A stretch of 64,000 nucleotides of DNA, from the NCBI RefSeq assembly GCF_021730615.1, contig NZ_JAJLMN010000001.1, forward strand, positions 2,491,501 to 2,555,500, written 5' to 3'. The DNA comes from Lichenibacterium dinghuense. Its GTDB lineage: Bacteria; Pseudomonadota; Alphaproteobacteria; Rhizobiales; Beijerinckiaceae. The notes beneath the pieces were generated by a model, which searched no databases, was not told the origin of the DNA, and saw nothing but the letters and a program-made list of their open reading frames with translations. How positions within the stretch are numbered: position 1 is the stretch's first letter; the number at the start of each line of letters is the position of its first letter. Below, piece by piece: positions 16,170 through 29,462 of the stretch. The position numbers and the translations under genes were made by a program.

Positions 16170-19100
16170 ACGGCCGCCGCGGGGGCGCCCCGGCCGGAGT
16201 CGCGCCGGGCCGCCACGGCGCGGGCGAGGCTGCGGACCGTCGGCAGGCCGAACAGCTCGCCGATGCCGATCTCCGCCTTGAGCACCTCCTGGATGCTGTT
16301 CACGAGCTTCACGCCGAGCAGCGAATGGCCGCCGAGGTCGAAGAAGTTGTCGTCGATGCCGACGTCCTTGATGCCCAGCACCGCCTCGAACAGCCCCGCG
16401 ATGGCGACCTCGGTCGGGTCGGTCGGCGCCACGAAGGCGGTGTCGAGCTCCGGGCGCTCGTAGGAGCGCTGGGGCTTGGCCGCCGCAGCCTGCTGCGCGC
16501 GCGGCGGCCCGTAGCGGCTGATCCACTCGAAGTGGTCGAGCGCGACCGCGATCTGGGGCTCCGCCGAGTCGAGTGCGATCTCGAAGCACTCGGCGCCCTG
16601 CGCGGAGGCCAGCCCCGGCGGGAGGTCCGGCGGGGGGGCCGCCCCGTGCTGCTGGGCCATCTCCCGCACCGCCATGCCGACCTCGGCCCAGCGGTCCCAG
16701 TCGATCGACAGGTGGCGGACGCCGTCCCGCCGCCGCGCCTGGGCGAAGCTGTCCTGGAAGGCGTTCGCGGCCGTGTACTCGGCCTGGCCCGGCGCGCCGA
16801 TGAGGGTCGACACCGACGAGCAGGCCACGAAGAAGTCGAGCGGCCGGCTCGCCAGGGCCTCGTCCAGCACCAGCGTGCCTTCGACCTTGGGCGCGAGCAC
16901 GCGGTCCACGTCGGCGCCCGTCTTGCTCTGGATGATGCCGCGCCCCGCCACGCCGGCCGCGTGGACGACGCCGTGGATCGGCCCGAACCGGCCCTCCGCC
17001 TCGTCGAGGGCGGCCCGGACGGCGTGCGGGTCGGCCACGTCCGCCTTCAGCGTCAAGGCTTCGCCGCCGAGCCCCGCGATCTCGCCGCGGATGGCCGCGC
17101 CGCCGTCCTCGGGCAGGGTCCGCCCGGTGAGCACCAGCCGCGCCCCGACCCGCTCGGCGAGCCTGCGGGCGATGGCGAGGCCGATCCCGCCGAGGCCGCC
17201 CGTGATCAGGTAGGCGCCGCCCGCCCGGAGGCGCGAGGGCAGCTCGGGCGCGGGGTCGCCGTGCGGGTCGAAGTAGATGCTCTCGAAGCTGCGCACCCAG
17301 CGGTCCCCGCCCCGGAGCGCCGCGTCGGCCACCTCCGGGCGCCCGGCCTCCGCGACCAGCAGGCGCGCTTCGCGGTCCGGATGCCGCTCGATGTCGCGCA
17401 GCGCCAGGTCGACGCTGCGGCAGCCGACCCCGTCGTATTCCGCGGGGATGACCCGCACCGGGCCGATCAGCAGCGCCTTCTCGGGCTCGACCGCGTCGCC
17501 GACGACGTCGTAGAGCCCCGTCGAGGCCACGCAAACGAGGCACGGCTTCGGGGCCTTGCGGGCGCCGAGCGCCCTGGCGACCTCGAGGAGGCTGTCGAAG
17601 CCCAGCGCCCGCACGGCGGCGACCCGCTCGCGCTGGCTCGCGGCCGGGTCGGCGCCGCCGACACCCCACAGGTGCAGCACCCGGTCGGGGCTGCGGCCCC
17701 GCTCCTCCAGGTCCCGGAACAGGGCCGCGCAGCCGTCGGGGTCGTTCGGCGCCAGGCGATGGTCGACGGTGCCGCCCCGGCCCGCGAGCCCGACCGTGGT
17801 GACGCGCTGGCCGGCCTCGGCGAGCAGCGCGGCGCAGCGCTCCCCGAGCCCCAGCCCGTCGCAGAAGACCACCCAGTCGAGCGCGGCGCCGGTCTCGGCC
17901 GCCCGCTTCGCCGCCACGCGCCGCCACGCGGGCGCGTAGAGCAGGTCGGAGCTCGGCCGCTCGCGCGCCTGGCCCGCGTCCGTCGCCGGACCCGCCGCGT
18001 GGATCAGCGAATATTCCTCGCGCTCGAACGGGTAGCTCGGCAGGTGGAGCTTGTTGCGCGCCGCCGGGCCCGACACGGCGGGCCAATCGACCGGCACGCC
18101 GAGGGCCCACAGGCGGCCGGCGGCGCCGAGCAGCGTCGTCTCGTCGTCGACGGTGTCGCGCCGGTCGCCGCGGTCGCGGCAGGACGCCACGGCGTCGACG
18201 CGGCGGCCCTCGACGGCGTTGAGCACCAGGGCCGACAGCCCGCGGCCGGGGCCGACCTCGAGGCAGACCGTGCCGGCCTGCGCGGTCACCTCCGCCAGCC
18301 CGTCCCACAGCCGGACGGGCGCGCGCAGCTGGCTCGCCCAGTAGGACGGGTCCGTCGCCTGCTCGGCGGTGATCCAGGTGCCGGTCAGGTTCGACACGAA
18401 CGGGATGGTGGGCGCCCGCAGCGTCACGCCCGCGAAGATGTCGACGAAGCGGCCGAGGATCGCGTCCATCTCGGCCGAATGGAAGGCGTGCGACGTGCGG
18501 ACGGGCCGCGACGCCACCCCGTAGCTTTTCAGGCGCTCCTCGAAGGCGGCGAGCGGCCCGGCCCGGCCCGACACGACGCAGAGGCGCGCGCCCAGCACGG
18601 AGGCGATCGACAGGCCGGGGCCGAGCAGCGGTTCCACCTCCTCGGCCGGCAGCGGGACGCTCGCCATGGCGCCCTCGGGGAGCGACTGCATCAGGGCGCC
18701 GCGGCGGGCGACCACGCGCAACGCGTCCGGCAGGTCCATCACGCCCGCGAGGCAGGCCGCGACGTATTCGCCGATGCTGTGGCCGAGCATGCCGGCGGGC
18801 TGCACGCCCCAGGACATCCACAGCCGGGCCAGCGCGAGCTCCACGGCGAACAGCGCCGGCTGCGTGGTCCGCGTCCGGTCGAGCTCTGCGGCGGCGGCCG
18901 CGTCGGACGCCGGCGCGCGCAGCAGCTCGCGGATGTCGTGGCCGATCTCGGGGCGCAGAAGCTCGGCGCATTCGTCGATCGTGGCGCGGAAGGCGGGCTC
19001 GGCCTCGTAGAGGCCCCGCATCATGCCGAGGTGCTGGGCGCCCTGGCCGGGGAACAGGAAGGCCACCGGCGCGACGCCGGAGGACGGCGCCTGGCCGCGG

Positions 19101-20680
19101 TTCACCAGCGGCGCCGAACCCGCTTCGAGCAGCTCCGCTCCGTCCGCCGCCGAGCGGCAGACCACGGCCATGCGATGCCTCCACGCCTTGCGGCCGGTCT
19201 GCAGCGTGTGGGCGGCGTCGTGGACGTCGATCCCCGGATCCGCCCGGAAGGCGGCGCCGAGGCGCGAGGCGACCCGCTTCAGGGCCGAGGACGAGTTGGC
19301 CGACAGGAGCAGGACGGCGGCGTCGCGCGCGGGCGCCTCCGGCGCCTCGGGCGCGGGCGCCTCCTCGATCACGACGTGCGCGTTGGTGCCGCCGATGCCG
19401 AAGGAGCTGACGGAGGCGCGCCGCGGCTCCTCGCCCTTGGGCCAGGGCTCGAGCGCCTTGCAGACCCGGAAGGGGCTCGCCGCGAAGTCGATCTGGGGGT
19501 TGAGGGTTTCGACGTTGAGCGTCGGCGGGATCGCCTCGTGCTTCAAGGCCAGAACGGCCTTGATCAGGCCGGCCACGCCCGCCGCGGCGTCGAGGTGGCC
19601 GATGTTGGTCTTCACGCTGCCGATGCCGCAGAAGGCCGTCTTCGCGGTCCTGCGCCGGAACGCCTTGGTGAGCGCCGCCACCTCGATCGGGTCGCCGAGG
19701 CGGGTGGCGGTCCCGTGGGCCTCCACGTAGCCGATCGTGGCGGGATCGACGTCGCCGAGCGCGAGGGCGGTCGAGACGGCGTCGGCCTGGCCGTCGACGC
19801 TCGGCGCCGTGTAGCCGATCTTCACCGAGCCGTCGTTGTTCATCGCGGCGCCGCGCACGACGGCGTGGATCGGGTCGCGGTCGGCGATCGCGTCCTCGAG
19901 GCGCTTGAGCACCACCACGCCGACGCCGTTGCCGCCCACGATGCCCGAGGGGCGGGAGTCGAAGGCGCGCAGGTAGCCGTCCGGCGAATGGGTGCCGCCT
20001 TCCTCGAAGACGTAGCCCTCGTGGTCGGGGAAGCCGATGCACACGCCGCCCGCCAGGGCCACGTCGCAGCCGAAGTCGAGCAGGCTCTGGTAGGCCAGCG
20101 CGAGCGCGACCAGCGAGGTCGAGCAGGCGCTCTGGACCACGACGCTCGGGCCCTTGAGGTTCAGCTTGTAGGACACCTTCGAGGTGAGGAAGTCCTTGTC
20201 GTTGCCGATCATCACCTGCTCGCCGGGCAGGTCGGCGTTGCGCGGGTCCATGCGCAGGGCCTGCACGTAGGAGCTGGCGGCCTGCCCCCCGAACACGCCG
20301 ATGCTGCCGGGGAAGCGGCTCGGGTCAAGCCCGGCGTCCTCCAGCGCCGCCATGGCGCATTCCAGGAACTGCCGCTGCTGGGGGTCGATGATCTCGGCCT
20401 CGCGCGGGCTGTAGCCGAAGACGCCGGCGTCGAAGCACAGCGCGTCCTCCAGCACGCCCTTGGCGCCGACGTAGCGCGGGTCGGCGACGGAGCGCGGGTC
20501 CACGCCCGCGGCGATGGATTCCTCGCGGCCGAGCCGCGTGATGCAGTCCCGGCCGGCCGCGAGGTTGGCCCAGAAGCTGGCGAGGTCGGGCGACTGCGGG
20601 AAGCGCCCCGCCATGCCGATGATGGCCACGCTGGGGGGCGGAGCGTCCTCGCCGGCGTCCGAAGGGTCGACGTCAAGCAT
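16166..20680 (-). CDS. Type I polyketide synthase module (KS-AT-KR-ACP)
   Basis: 1504 residues. KS is at about 17-440 with the active Cys in QSACSTSL (about 184) and histidines in EAHGTATRLGD (about 320) and KTNIGHLD (about 358). AT is at about 540-830 with GHSIGEYVAA (about 634) and HAFHS (about 728), which indicates malonyl-CoA. KR is at about 1040-1330 with TGGLGGIG (about 1158), SSVSTLIG and YTAANAF, so it should be active. The ACP has DLGGHSLLG (Ser about 1449). There is no DH, ER or thioesterase domain, so one malonate unit reduced to a beta-hydroxy group is expected. It follows NRPS2 with an 8 bp overlap. Confidence 0.94.
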   Translation of the reverse strand: MLDVDPSDAGEDAPPPSVAIIGMAGRFPQSPDLASFWANLAAGRDCITRLGREESIAAGVDPRSVADPRYVGAKGVLEDALCFDAGVFGYSPREAEIIDPQQRQFLECAMAALEDAGLDPSRFPGSIGVFGGQAASSYVQALRMDPRNADLPGEQVMIGNDKDFLTSKVSYKLNLKGPSVVVQSACSTSLVALALAYQSLLDFGCDVALAGGVCIGFPDHEGYVFEEGGTHSPDGYLRAFDSRPSGIVGGNGVGVVVLKRLEDAIADRDPIHAVVRGAAMNNDGSVKIGYTAPSVDGQADAVSTALALGDVDPATIGYVEAHGTATRLGDPIEVAALTKAFRRRTAKTAFCGIGSVKTNIGHLDAAAGVAGLIKAVLALKHEAIPPTLNVETLNPQIDFAASPFRVCKALEPWPKGEEPRRASVSSFGIGGTNAHVVIEEAPAPEAPEAPARDAAVLLLSANSSSALKRVASRLGAAFRADPGIDVHDAAHTLQTGRKAWRHRMAVVCRSAADGAELLEAGSAPLVNRGQAPSSGVAPVAFLFPGQGAQHLGMMRGLYEAEPAFRATIDECAELLRPEIGHDIRELLRAPASDAAAAAELDRTRTTQPALFAVELALARLWMSWGVQPAGMLGHSIGEYVAACLAGVMDLPDALRVVARRGALMQSLPEGAMASVPLPAEEVEPLLGPGLSIASVLGARLCVVSGRAGPLAAFEERLKSYGVASRPVRTSHAFHSAEMDAILGRFVDIFAGVTLRAPTIPFVSNLTGTWITAEQATDPSYWASQLRAPVRLWDGLAEVTAQAGTVCLEVGPGRGLSALVLNAVEGRRVDAVASCRDRGDRRDTVDDETTLLGAAGRLWALGVPVDWPAVSGPAARNKLHLPSYPFEREEYSLIHAAGPATDAGQARERPSSDLLYAPAWRRVAAKRAAETGAALDWVVFCDGLGLGERCAALLAEAGQRVTTVGLAGRGGTVDHRLAPNDPDGCAALFRDLEERGRSPDRVLHLWGVGGADPAASQRERVAAVRALGFDSLLEVARALGARKAPKPCLVCVASTGLYDVVGDAVEPEKALLIGPVRVIPAEYDGVGCRSVDLALRDIERHPDREARLLVAEAGRPEVADAALRGGDRWVRSFESIYFDPHGDPAPELPSRLRAGGAYLITGGLGGIGLAIARRLAERVGARLVLTGRTLPEDGGAAIRGEIAGLGGEALTLKADVADPHAVRAALDEAEGRFGPIHGVVHAAGVAGRGIIQSKTGADVDRVLAPKVEGTLVLDEALASRPLDFFVACSSVSTLIGAPGQAEYTAANAFQDSFAQARRRDGVRHLSIDWDRWAEVGMAVREMAQQHGAAPPPDLPPGLASAQGAECFEIALDSAEPQIAVALDHFEWISRYGPPRAQQAAAAKPQRSYERPELDTAFVAPTDPTEVAIAGLFEAVLGIKDVGIDDNFFDLGGHSLLGVKLVNSIQEVLKAEIGIGELFGLPTVRSLARAVAARRDSGRGAPAAAV

Positions 20681-21568
20681 TGTTGGCTCCGGTTGGGCGT
20701 CGGCGACGCAGGCGCGCTGCGTTCTGCTGTGCGGCGCGCTGGTCGGCCCGGCCGAGGGCCGCGGCTTCGGCGCCGGCGTGGCCGGCGGCGTCCTGTTTCA
20801 GCGCGGCGGCGAGCAGCCGCACCGTGGGGAAGCGGAACAGGTCCACCAGCGACAGCGCCGAGCCGAGCTCCGCGCGCAGCCGCCCGTGCACCTTGACCAG
20901 CAGCAGCGAGTGGCCGCCGAGGTCGAAGAAGTTGTCGTCGCCCCCCACCGCGCTCACGCCCAGGCACTCGCGCCAGATCGCGGCCACGCGGGCCTCGGTC
21001 TCGCCCTGCGGGGCCGCGTAGGCGGCGCGCGCCTGCCGGGCCAGGCTGTCGGGGCGCGGCAGGGCGGCGTGGTCGATCTTGCCGTTGGGCGTCTTGGGCC
21101 AGGCGTCCACGGTCACGTAGGCGGCCGGCGCCATGTAGTCGGGCAGCAGCCCGGCCGCGAAGGCGCGCAGCTCCACCGCGAGCGGGGGCGTGCCGCGCGC
21201 GATCACGTAGGCGATCAGGCGCGCGTCCGGCCCCGTGCCGAGGCCGAGCACGGCGGCGTCGGCCACCTGGGGATGGCGGCGCAGCACGCTTTCCACCTCG
21301 CCGGGCTCGATGCGGTAGCCGCGCACCTTGAGCTGGCGGTCGAGGCGGCCGAGGTGGTGCAGCGTGCCGTGGTTGTCGAAGCGGCCGAGGTCGCCGGTGC
21401 GGTACAGGCGGCCGGGCCGGCCCGACACGGCGTCGGGCACGAAGCGCTCGGCGGTGAGGTCGGGCTGGTTGAGGTAGCCGCGGGCGACGCCGGCGCCGCC
21501 GATGTGGATCTCGCCCGCCACGCCGGGCGGCACCGGCGCCCCGTGCCGGTCCAGCACGTAGACGCGCA
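20672..21568. repeat. Long direct repeat, copy 1 (3' end of NRPS2)
   Basis: This 897 bp segment matches 23892-24788 exactly 3220 bp away with six mismatches (20829, 21200, 21234, 21356, 21503, 21546), about 99.3% identity. It covers the C-terminal adenylation subdomain, the carrier domain, the C-terminal tail and the first three codons (MLD) of the next gene. Beyond 21568 the copies diverge, apart from a second conserved block at about 21766-21846. Confidence 0.95.
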
Positions 21569-23891
21569 TGTTGGGGATCGGGCGCCCGACCGGGAACTGC
21601 CCCGTCGCGGGGTCGAAGGCGCCGACGGTGGCGTAGATGGTGGCCTCGGTCGGTCCGTAGGCGTTGACGATGGGCCCGTGCGCGGCCCAGCGCGCCGCGA
21701 CCTCCGGGTCGCAGGGCTCGCCGCCCGAGATGACGAGCCGGAGGTCGGGCAGGCTCTCGGGCGCCGTGGCGGCGAGGGCGGAGGGGGGCAGGGTGACGTG
21801 GGTGATCCGCCGCTCCCGCAGCGTCGCGAGCAGCGGCGGGCCGGGCATCATCTCCGGGCCGCGCGCGAGCTCCAGCGCCGCGCCGCCGGTCAGCGCGAGG
21901 AACACCTCGGACAGCCCGATGTCGAAGCCGAGCGCGGTGAACTGCAGCACGCGCGCGCCCGGGCCGATCTTCCAGGCGTCCGCCATGGCGAGCATGAAGC
22001 CGACCACGCCCGCGTGCTCCACCACGACGCCCTTCGGCCGCCCCGTCGAGCCCGACGTGTAGACCACGTAGGCGATGTCGCCCGGGCCGACCCCGTCGCC
22101 CGCGTCGTCCGGCCCGGCCGGGGGGAGGGGGGCGTGGATGTCCAGCAGCGCCGCGCCCGCGCCGACCAGCTTGGCTTCGGGACCCGACTCGGTCAGCACC
22201 AGGGCCACGCCGGCGTCGTCCGCCATGTAGGCGAGCCGGTCCGGCGGGAAGGACGGGTCGAGCGGCACGAAGGCCGAGCCGGACCACAGCACGGCGACGA
22301 TCGCCACCGCCCAGTCGACCGAGCGCTCGGCGCAGAGCCCGACCCGCGTGCCGGGCCCTCCGCCGCGCCGCCTCAGCTCGGCGGACAGGGCCGCGGCGCG
22401 GCGGCCGAGTTCGGCGTAGGACAGGCTCTCGTCCCCGAACGACACGGCGACCGCGGCGGGATGGTCCGCCACCGCCCGGCGGAGCAGGCCGCCGAGCGTC
22501 CCGCCGTCCGGCACGGGCCTGTCCGTGGCGTTCCAGCCCTCGACCACGGTGCGCCGCTCCTCCGGCGGCATGGCGGCGAGGCGCGACACCCGCGCGTCCG
22601 GGTCGGCCGCCATGGCGGCGGCGATCGCCTCGAAGCGGCCGGCGAAGCCCGCCACCGTTTCGGCGGTGAACAGGTCGGTCGCGTATTCGAAGGTGCCGGT
22701 GATCCGGGGCGCCGAGTCCACCAGAGTCAGGGTGAGGTCGAACTTGGAGCCGTTGGTGTGGGACGGCCCGTCCTCGGGCTCGGGGCCGCCCTGGCCCTGC
22801 TGGAACAGGAACAGGGTCTGGAACAGCGGCGCGCGCGACGGGTCGCGGGCCGGCTTGAGGTCGTCGATCAGGAATTCCAGCGGGACGTCCTGGTTGTCGA
22901 AGGCGCCGAGCGCGGTTTCGCGCACCTGGGCCAGCAGCTCGCGCACCGTGGGGTCGCCCGCGAGGTCGAGGCGCAGCACCACCATGTTCATGAACAGACC
23001 GGCCATGCCGTCGAAGCCGGGCCGCGTGCGGTTGGCGATGGGCGTGCCGACGGCGAGGTCGGCCTGGCCGGAATGGCGGTGGAGCAGCACCGCGTAGGCG
23101 GCGAACAGGCCCATGAACAGCGTCGTGCCGGAGCCGCGGACGAGGTCGCGCAGCGGGGCGGCGACCTCGGGCCGCAGTGTGAAGTTCCAGCCCGCGCCGC
23201 GGTAGCTCTGCACCGGCGGGCGGGGGCGGTCGGCCGGCAGCTCGCTGGTGGCGGGGAGCCCGGCCAGGCGCTCGCGCCAATAGCGCAGCTCGGGGTCGAT
23301 CGACCCGGCGTCGTAGCGGGCGCGCTGCTCGGCGATGACGTCGCGGAAGCGCAGCGGCACCTCGGGCAGCGGGGAGGGCGCGCCCGAGCGGAAGGCGCCG
23401 TAGAGCGCCTTGAGGTCGCGCACCAGCACGCCCACGGACCACAGGTCGCAGACGATGTGGTGGACCACCATCATCAGGAGCTGCTGGTCGGGCCGGATCG
23501 ACAACAAGGCGAAGCGGGCGAGCGGCCCACGCTCGAGGTCGAAGCCGCGGGTCACGAGCTCGCGGAAGACCTTCTCGATCTCGCGGGAGCGGGACGCCTG
23601 CGGCAGGTCGGCGACGTCGTGGAACGCCACGTCGGCCGGCGCCGGCGCGCGGGGGACCTGCACGGGCCGGCCGTCGCGCTCCTCGAACGTGACGTGGAGC
23701 GCGTCGTGCCGGCGGATCAGCGCGTCGAGGGCGCGCCTCAGCGCGTCGGCGTCGAGCGACCCCGACAGCTGCTCCGTGTGCTGGACCGTGTAGAGGGCGC
23801 TCCCCGGCTGCATGCGCTCGAAGAACCACATCCGCTGCTGGCCGTAGGAGGCGGGAAAGGCGCCGTCGCCCCGCCCGTCGGCGCCGGGGGT

Positions 23892-23900
<9 letters not shown>
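20673..23900 (-). CDS. Nonribosomal peptide synthetase, second module (C-A-PCP)
   Basis: 1075 residues. Condensation domain at about 15-450 with HHIVCDLWS (about 145); adenylation at about 470-960 with YTSGSTGRPKGVVVEH (about 615), NAYGPTEATIYA and KTPNGKIDHAALP; carrier with DLGGHSLLL (Ser about 995). The specificity-code residues read by eye are D-I-S-T-I-G-A-I-Y-K, which I cannot assign. There is no epimerisation or release domain. It starts MLDTPGADG and overlaps NRPS1 by 8 bp; the PKS overlaps its own end by 8 bp. Its last about 300 codons are nearly identical to those of NRPS1. Confidence 0.94.
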
Positions 23901-27090
<3,190 letters not shown>

Positions 27091-27259
27091 TCAACTCACC
27101 ATCGCCGAAATCTGCCTCACCCCTCGAAACAGCGGCCAGCCCGCCACGCCGACTCTGCATCCGATCAGCCACAGCAACAATCCTCCATTTCACCACCGGG
27201 AGGTCAGCGGGGATCTTCAGCGCTTTTGTGCAACAGAGGCTGACCCTGTCCTGAACAGG

Positions 27260-28306
27260 TCAGGGCGCCGCGGCGGGCCGCGGCTTGAACCCGATCGTCC
27301 CCGCGGCGGCATCGAACAGGACGTCGTAGGAGTAGAAGGGGAGCGGGCCGGTGATGATCTGCGTCCCGCCCAGCCACGGCGGGCGGAGGATCACCCGGCT
27401 GGAATGGTCCTGCCCGGACGTGAACGCCACCGAAGCGGGCCCGCCCGCGCCGCCGATCTCGAGCCGGGCCTTCTTGCCGGCCCCCCAGGGCTGGAAGCGG
27501 GTGACCGTGTCGGTCATCACGACCATGTCGGCCGTGCCGGAGTCCAGAAGGGCGCGACCGCAGAAGCGCTGGTCGCCGCCGTCCTGCACGAGGCAGGCCG
27601 GCACGTCGGCGTCGTCCCAGCCGGACAGCCGCCGCGACTTGTCGTCCTCAGGCTTGAGCTGCAGGGTCGTGAAGCCCGCCCGCTCGGCCGCATCGGGGTC
27701 GACGACGAGGCGGCCCGGCTCGGTGTCGCCCGGTCGGGGGAGGGTCAGGATCCAGCTCTTCCCGTCCGCCGCCAGCGGGTTCTGCGCGCTGTCGGGGCTG
27801 GTGGCGCGCTGCATCGAGATGCCGAAGATCGCGGGGAAGCCCTCCTTCGGATAGCCGTCGCCGCCGATGCGGTAGTCCTCCGGCTTGACGCGCGAGGCGG
27901 CGCATTGCGACCGCCCCTCGATGCAGCCGACGCTCTCGATGAGCTGGAACAGCTCAGGCTCGCCGCCGCGGACCGGGCCGATGCCGAGCACCGCACGGGC
28001 GAGCACGCCGTCGAACTTGGCGCCACCGCCGAAGTTGTAGCTGCGGTGCATGTCGGTCGCGACATACTGGTCCGGTTGGAGCGCGGATTTGAGCACCCGG
28101 ATCCCGAACGAGCCGGTGTCGAGCTGGGCCTCCATCGGCGCGCCGTCGCCCACCGTGATCGGCACGGAATAGCGGAGGGCCCCGTCGGGCAGCACCGTCT
28201 GATGGACCGGCAGGACGGCCCGTGCCCACGCCGCGCCCCCCAGCGACGGGAGGGCCAGGGCGGTCGCCGCCGCCAGCGAGAGGGACCGACAGAGGGGGCG
28301 TATCAC
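27260..28306 (-). CDS. Secreted pepsin-like (retropepsin/A1-fold) aspartyl protease homologue
   Basis: 348 residues from a GTG preceded by AGGTGG. Residues 1 to about 28 are a signal peptide (MIRPLCRSLSLAAATALALP then GGAAWA). Two aspartyl active-site motifs are present, QLDTGSFGIRV (about residue 60) and LLDSGTADMVV (about residue 240), separated as in bilobal pepsins. Cysteines in VGCIEGRSQCAAS, PACLVQ and RFCGRA may form disulfides. Activity outside the cytoplasm is expected. It lies directly upstream of the NRPS operon on the same strand; an imperfect hairpin with TGACC arms at about 27237-27258 may separate the transcripts. Confidence 0.72.
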   Translation of the reverse strand: MIRPLCRSLSLAAATALALPSLGGAAWARAVLPVHQTVLPDGALRYSVPITVGDGAPMEAQLDTGSFGIRVLKSALQPDQYVATDMHRSYNFGGGAKFDGVLARAVLGIGPVRGGEPELFQLIESVGCIEGRSQCAASRVKPEDYRIGGDGYPKEGFPAIFGISMQRATSPDSAQNPLAADGKSWILTLPRPGDTEPGRLVVDPDAAERAGFTTLQLKPEDDKSRRLSGWDDADVPACLVQDGGDQRFCGRALLDSGTADMVVMTDTVTRFQPWGAGKKARLEIGGAGGPASVAFTSGQDHSSRVILRPPWLGGTQIITGPLPFYSYDVLFDAAAGTIGFKPRPAAAP

Positions 28307-29077
28307 GTTGGCGTCCACCTTCGAGGCTGAGTGTTTCGCCGGGATCTCCCGGACGAGAGGGCGGCGGATCGTCGATCCGACGCGGTGCGGCCTTGGACGC
28401 CGGTCGGCGAGACGGTGCGTCCCGACCGAGAGCGCCGCCTCACCCGTCGCCCAGGCCCGTGGTCCACGGCGTGCTGCCGGGAACCGCGGCCGACCTGCGG
28501 CAGGCCCGACCGCGACGCCGCGCGACGCCGCCATCGGCCTTCAAGACCTCGGCCGGCGCGCCCGACGACCCATCGGCATCCCCGATCCATGGGCGACGGA
28601 CGTGCAGCGGCGGGCCGCATGGTCTACTTCCTTCGTCGAAAATCCCCGCTCCCACCACCGGCAATTCGTTAAAAGATCGTCATCTTCGACGGACGCGGCA
28701 GAACCCGAGGCTATCGAACCAGCCCCGTCAATCGGTGATGTACGGCGCTTCCGGCCGATCGCCCCTGCGGGGCAGAAGAGGCTTCGCCGATATTCAGCAC
28801 GCTTCTGTCATGGCCGGCCGGGGCGCGAGAAATCCTGCCGGCCCGTTCATCGCCGGTCCGGCCGCGTCGAGCCCCGATACGGAAGGCGCGCTGCCACTTG
28901 AAGATGCCGGGCGAAGCCGTGTTCGACAGCGCTGCCCCATCCAGGCGAGGCGCGTTCCCAGCATGCCCGAGGCCGTGCGGATCCGACCAGATGTGCGACG
29001 CCGGAAAGCTGTCGCCAGCCCGCGCAGGGTTCAGATAGGGATTGTTGCTGTCACGGTATGGCCAAGGCCGGGAATAA
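28307..29077. other. 771 bp without a supported gene
   Basis: This region lies between the pepsin-like gene start and tRNA-Arg. It has several short open frames on both strands but none has a ribosome binding site, codon bias or a recognisable product. Some moderately AT-rich stretches (28640-28700) could hold the promoter of the pepsin-like gene. I see no repeat or RNA fold that I can support. Confidence 0.4.
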
Positions 29078-29154
29078 TGGCGCGGTCGAAGAGATTCGAA
29101 CTCCTGACCCCCAGATTCGTAGTCTGGTGCTCTATCCAGCTGAGCTACGACCGC
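29078..29154 (-). tRNA. tRNA-Arg (anticodon ACG)
   Basis: 77 nt including an encoded CCA. The acceptor stem GCGGTCG pairs with CGACCGC; D-arm TAGCTCAGCTGGATAGAGC; anticodon arm CCAGACTACGAATCTGG with ACG in the loop; T-arm with GTTCGAATC. ACG (read as ICG) is the standard arginine tRNA for CGU/CGC/CGA codons in alphaproteobacteria. Confidence 0.97.
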
Positions 29155-29462
29155 GCGTTCATCGATCCCGACGGGGCGGGATCAGCGATGAGCGGCGCCG
29201 CGGCGCCGCTGAACATCTCCCTAGAGGCTCCGATCCGGCTTGGCAACGGCTTTTTTTCGCTGCGTTGCGATACGGCGCCGTGGGGGTGTTCCACGGGGGA
29301 CACAGGTTGACCTTAACCGCCGCGCCATCGGGACAGGGGGCGTCAAATGTGAAACAAAGCCATGGTTCGGCCATTCTACATGGCATTGTCCCGCGGTGCA
29401 GCAAGCCGAAGACGGCGCTGCACGCCACCTTTCGCCGGAAAGAACCTGAGAACTCGCGCCTG
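29155..29462. other. Gap before squalene-hopene cyclase, no gene seen
   Basis: 308 bp between the divergent tRNA-Arg and shc. It holds the promoters of both, including a TTGACC at 29307 as a possible -35 of shc without a convincing -10. A run of seven T at about 29250 lies upstream of the tRNA. No further feature is supported. Confidence 0.4.

Noticed and set aside
16325-20896. Very long plus-strand open frame (over 1500 codons) opposite the PKS gene, and similar ones opposite both NRPS genes
   Set aside because: High-GC codon bias keeps the antisense third frame free of stops. The translations are Arg/Gly/Ala/His-rich with no domain, while the minus strand encodes clear KS, AT, C and A domains.
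27237-27258. Hairpin with TGACC arms as an NRPS operator
   Set aside because: It is imperfect (one bulge) and immediately follows the pepsin-like gene stop, so a terminator role is more likely. There is no evidence for a regulator site.
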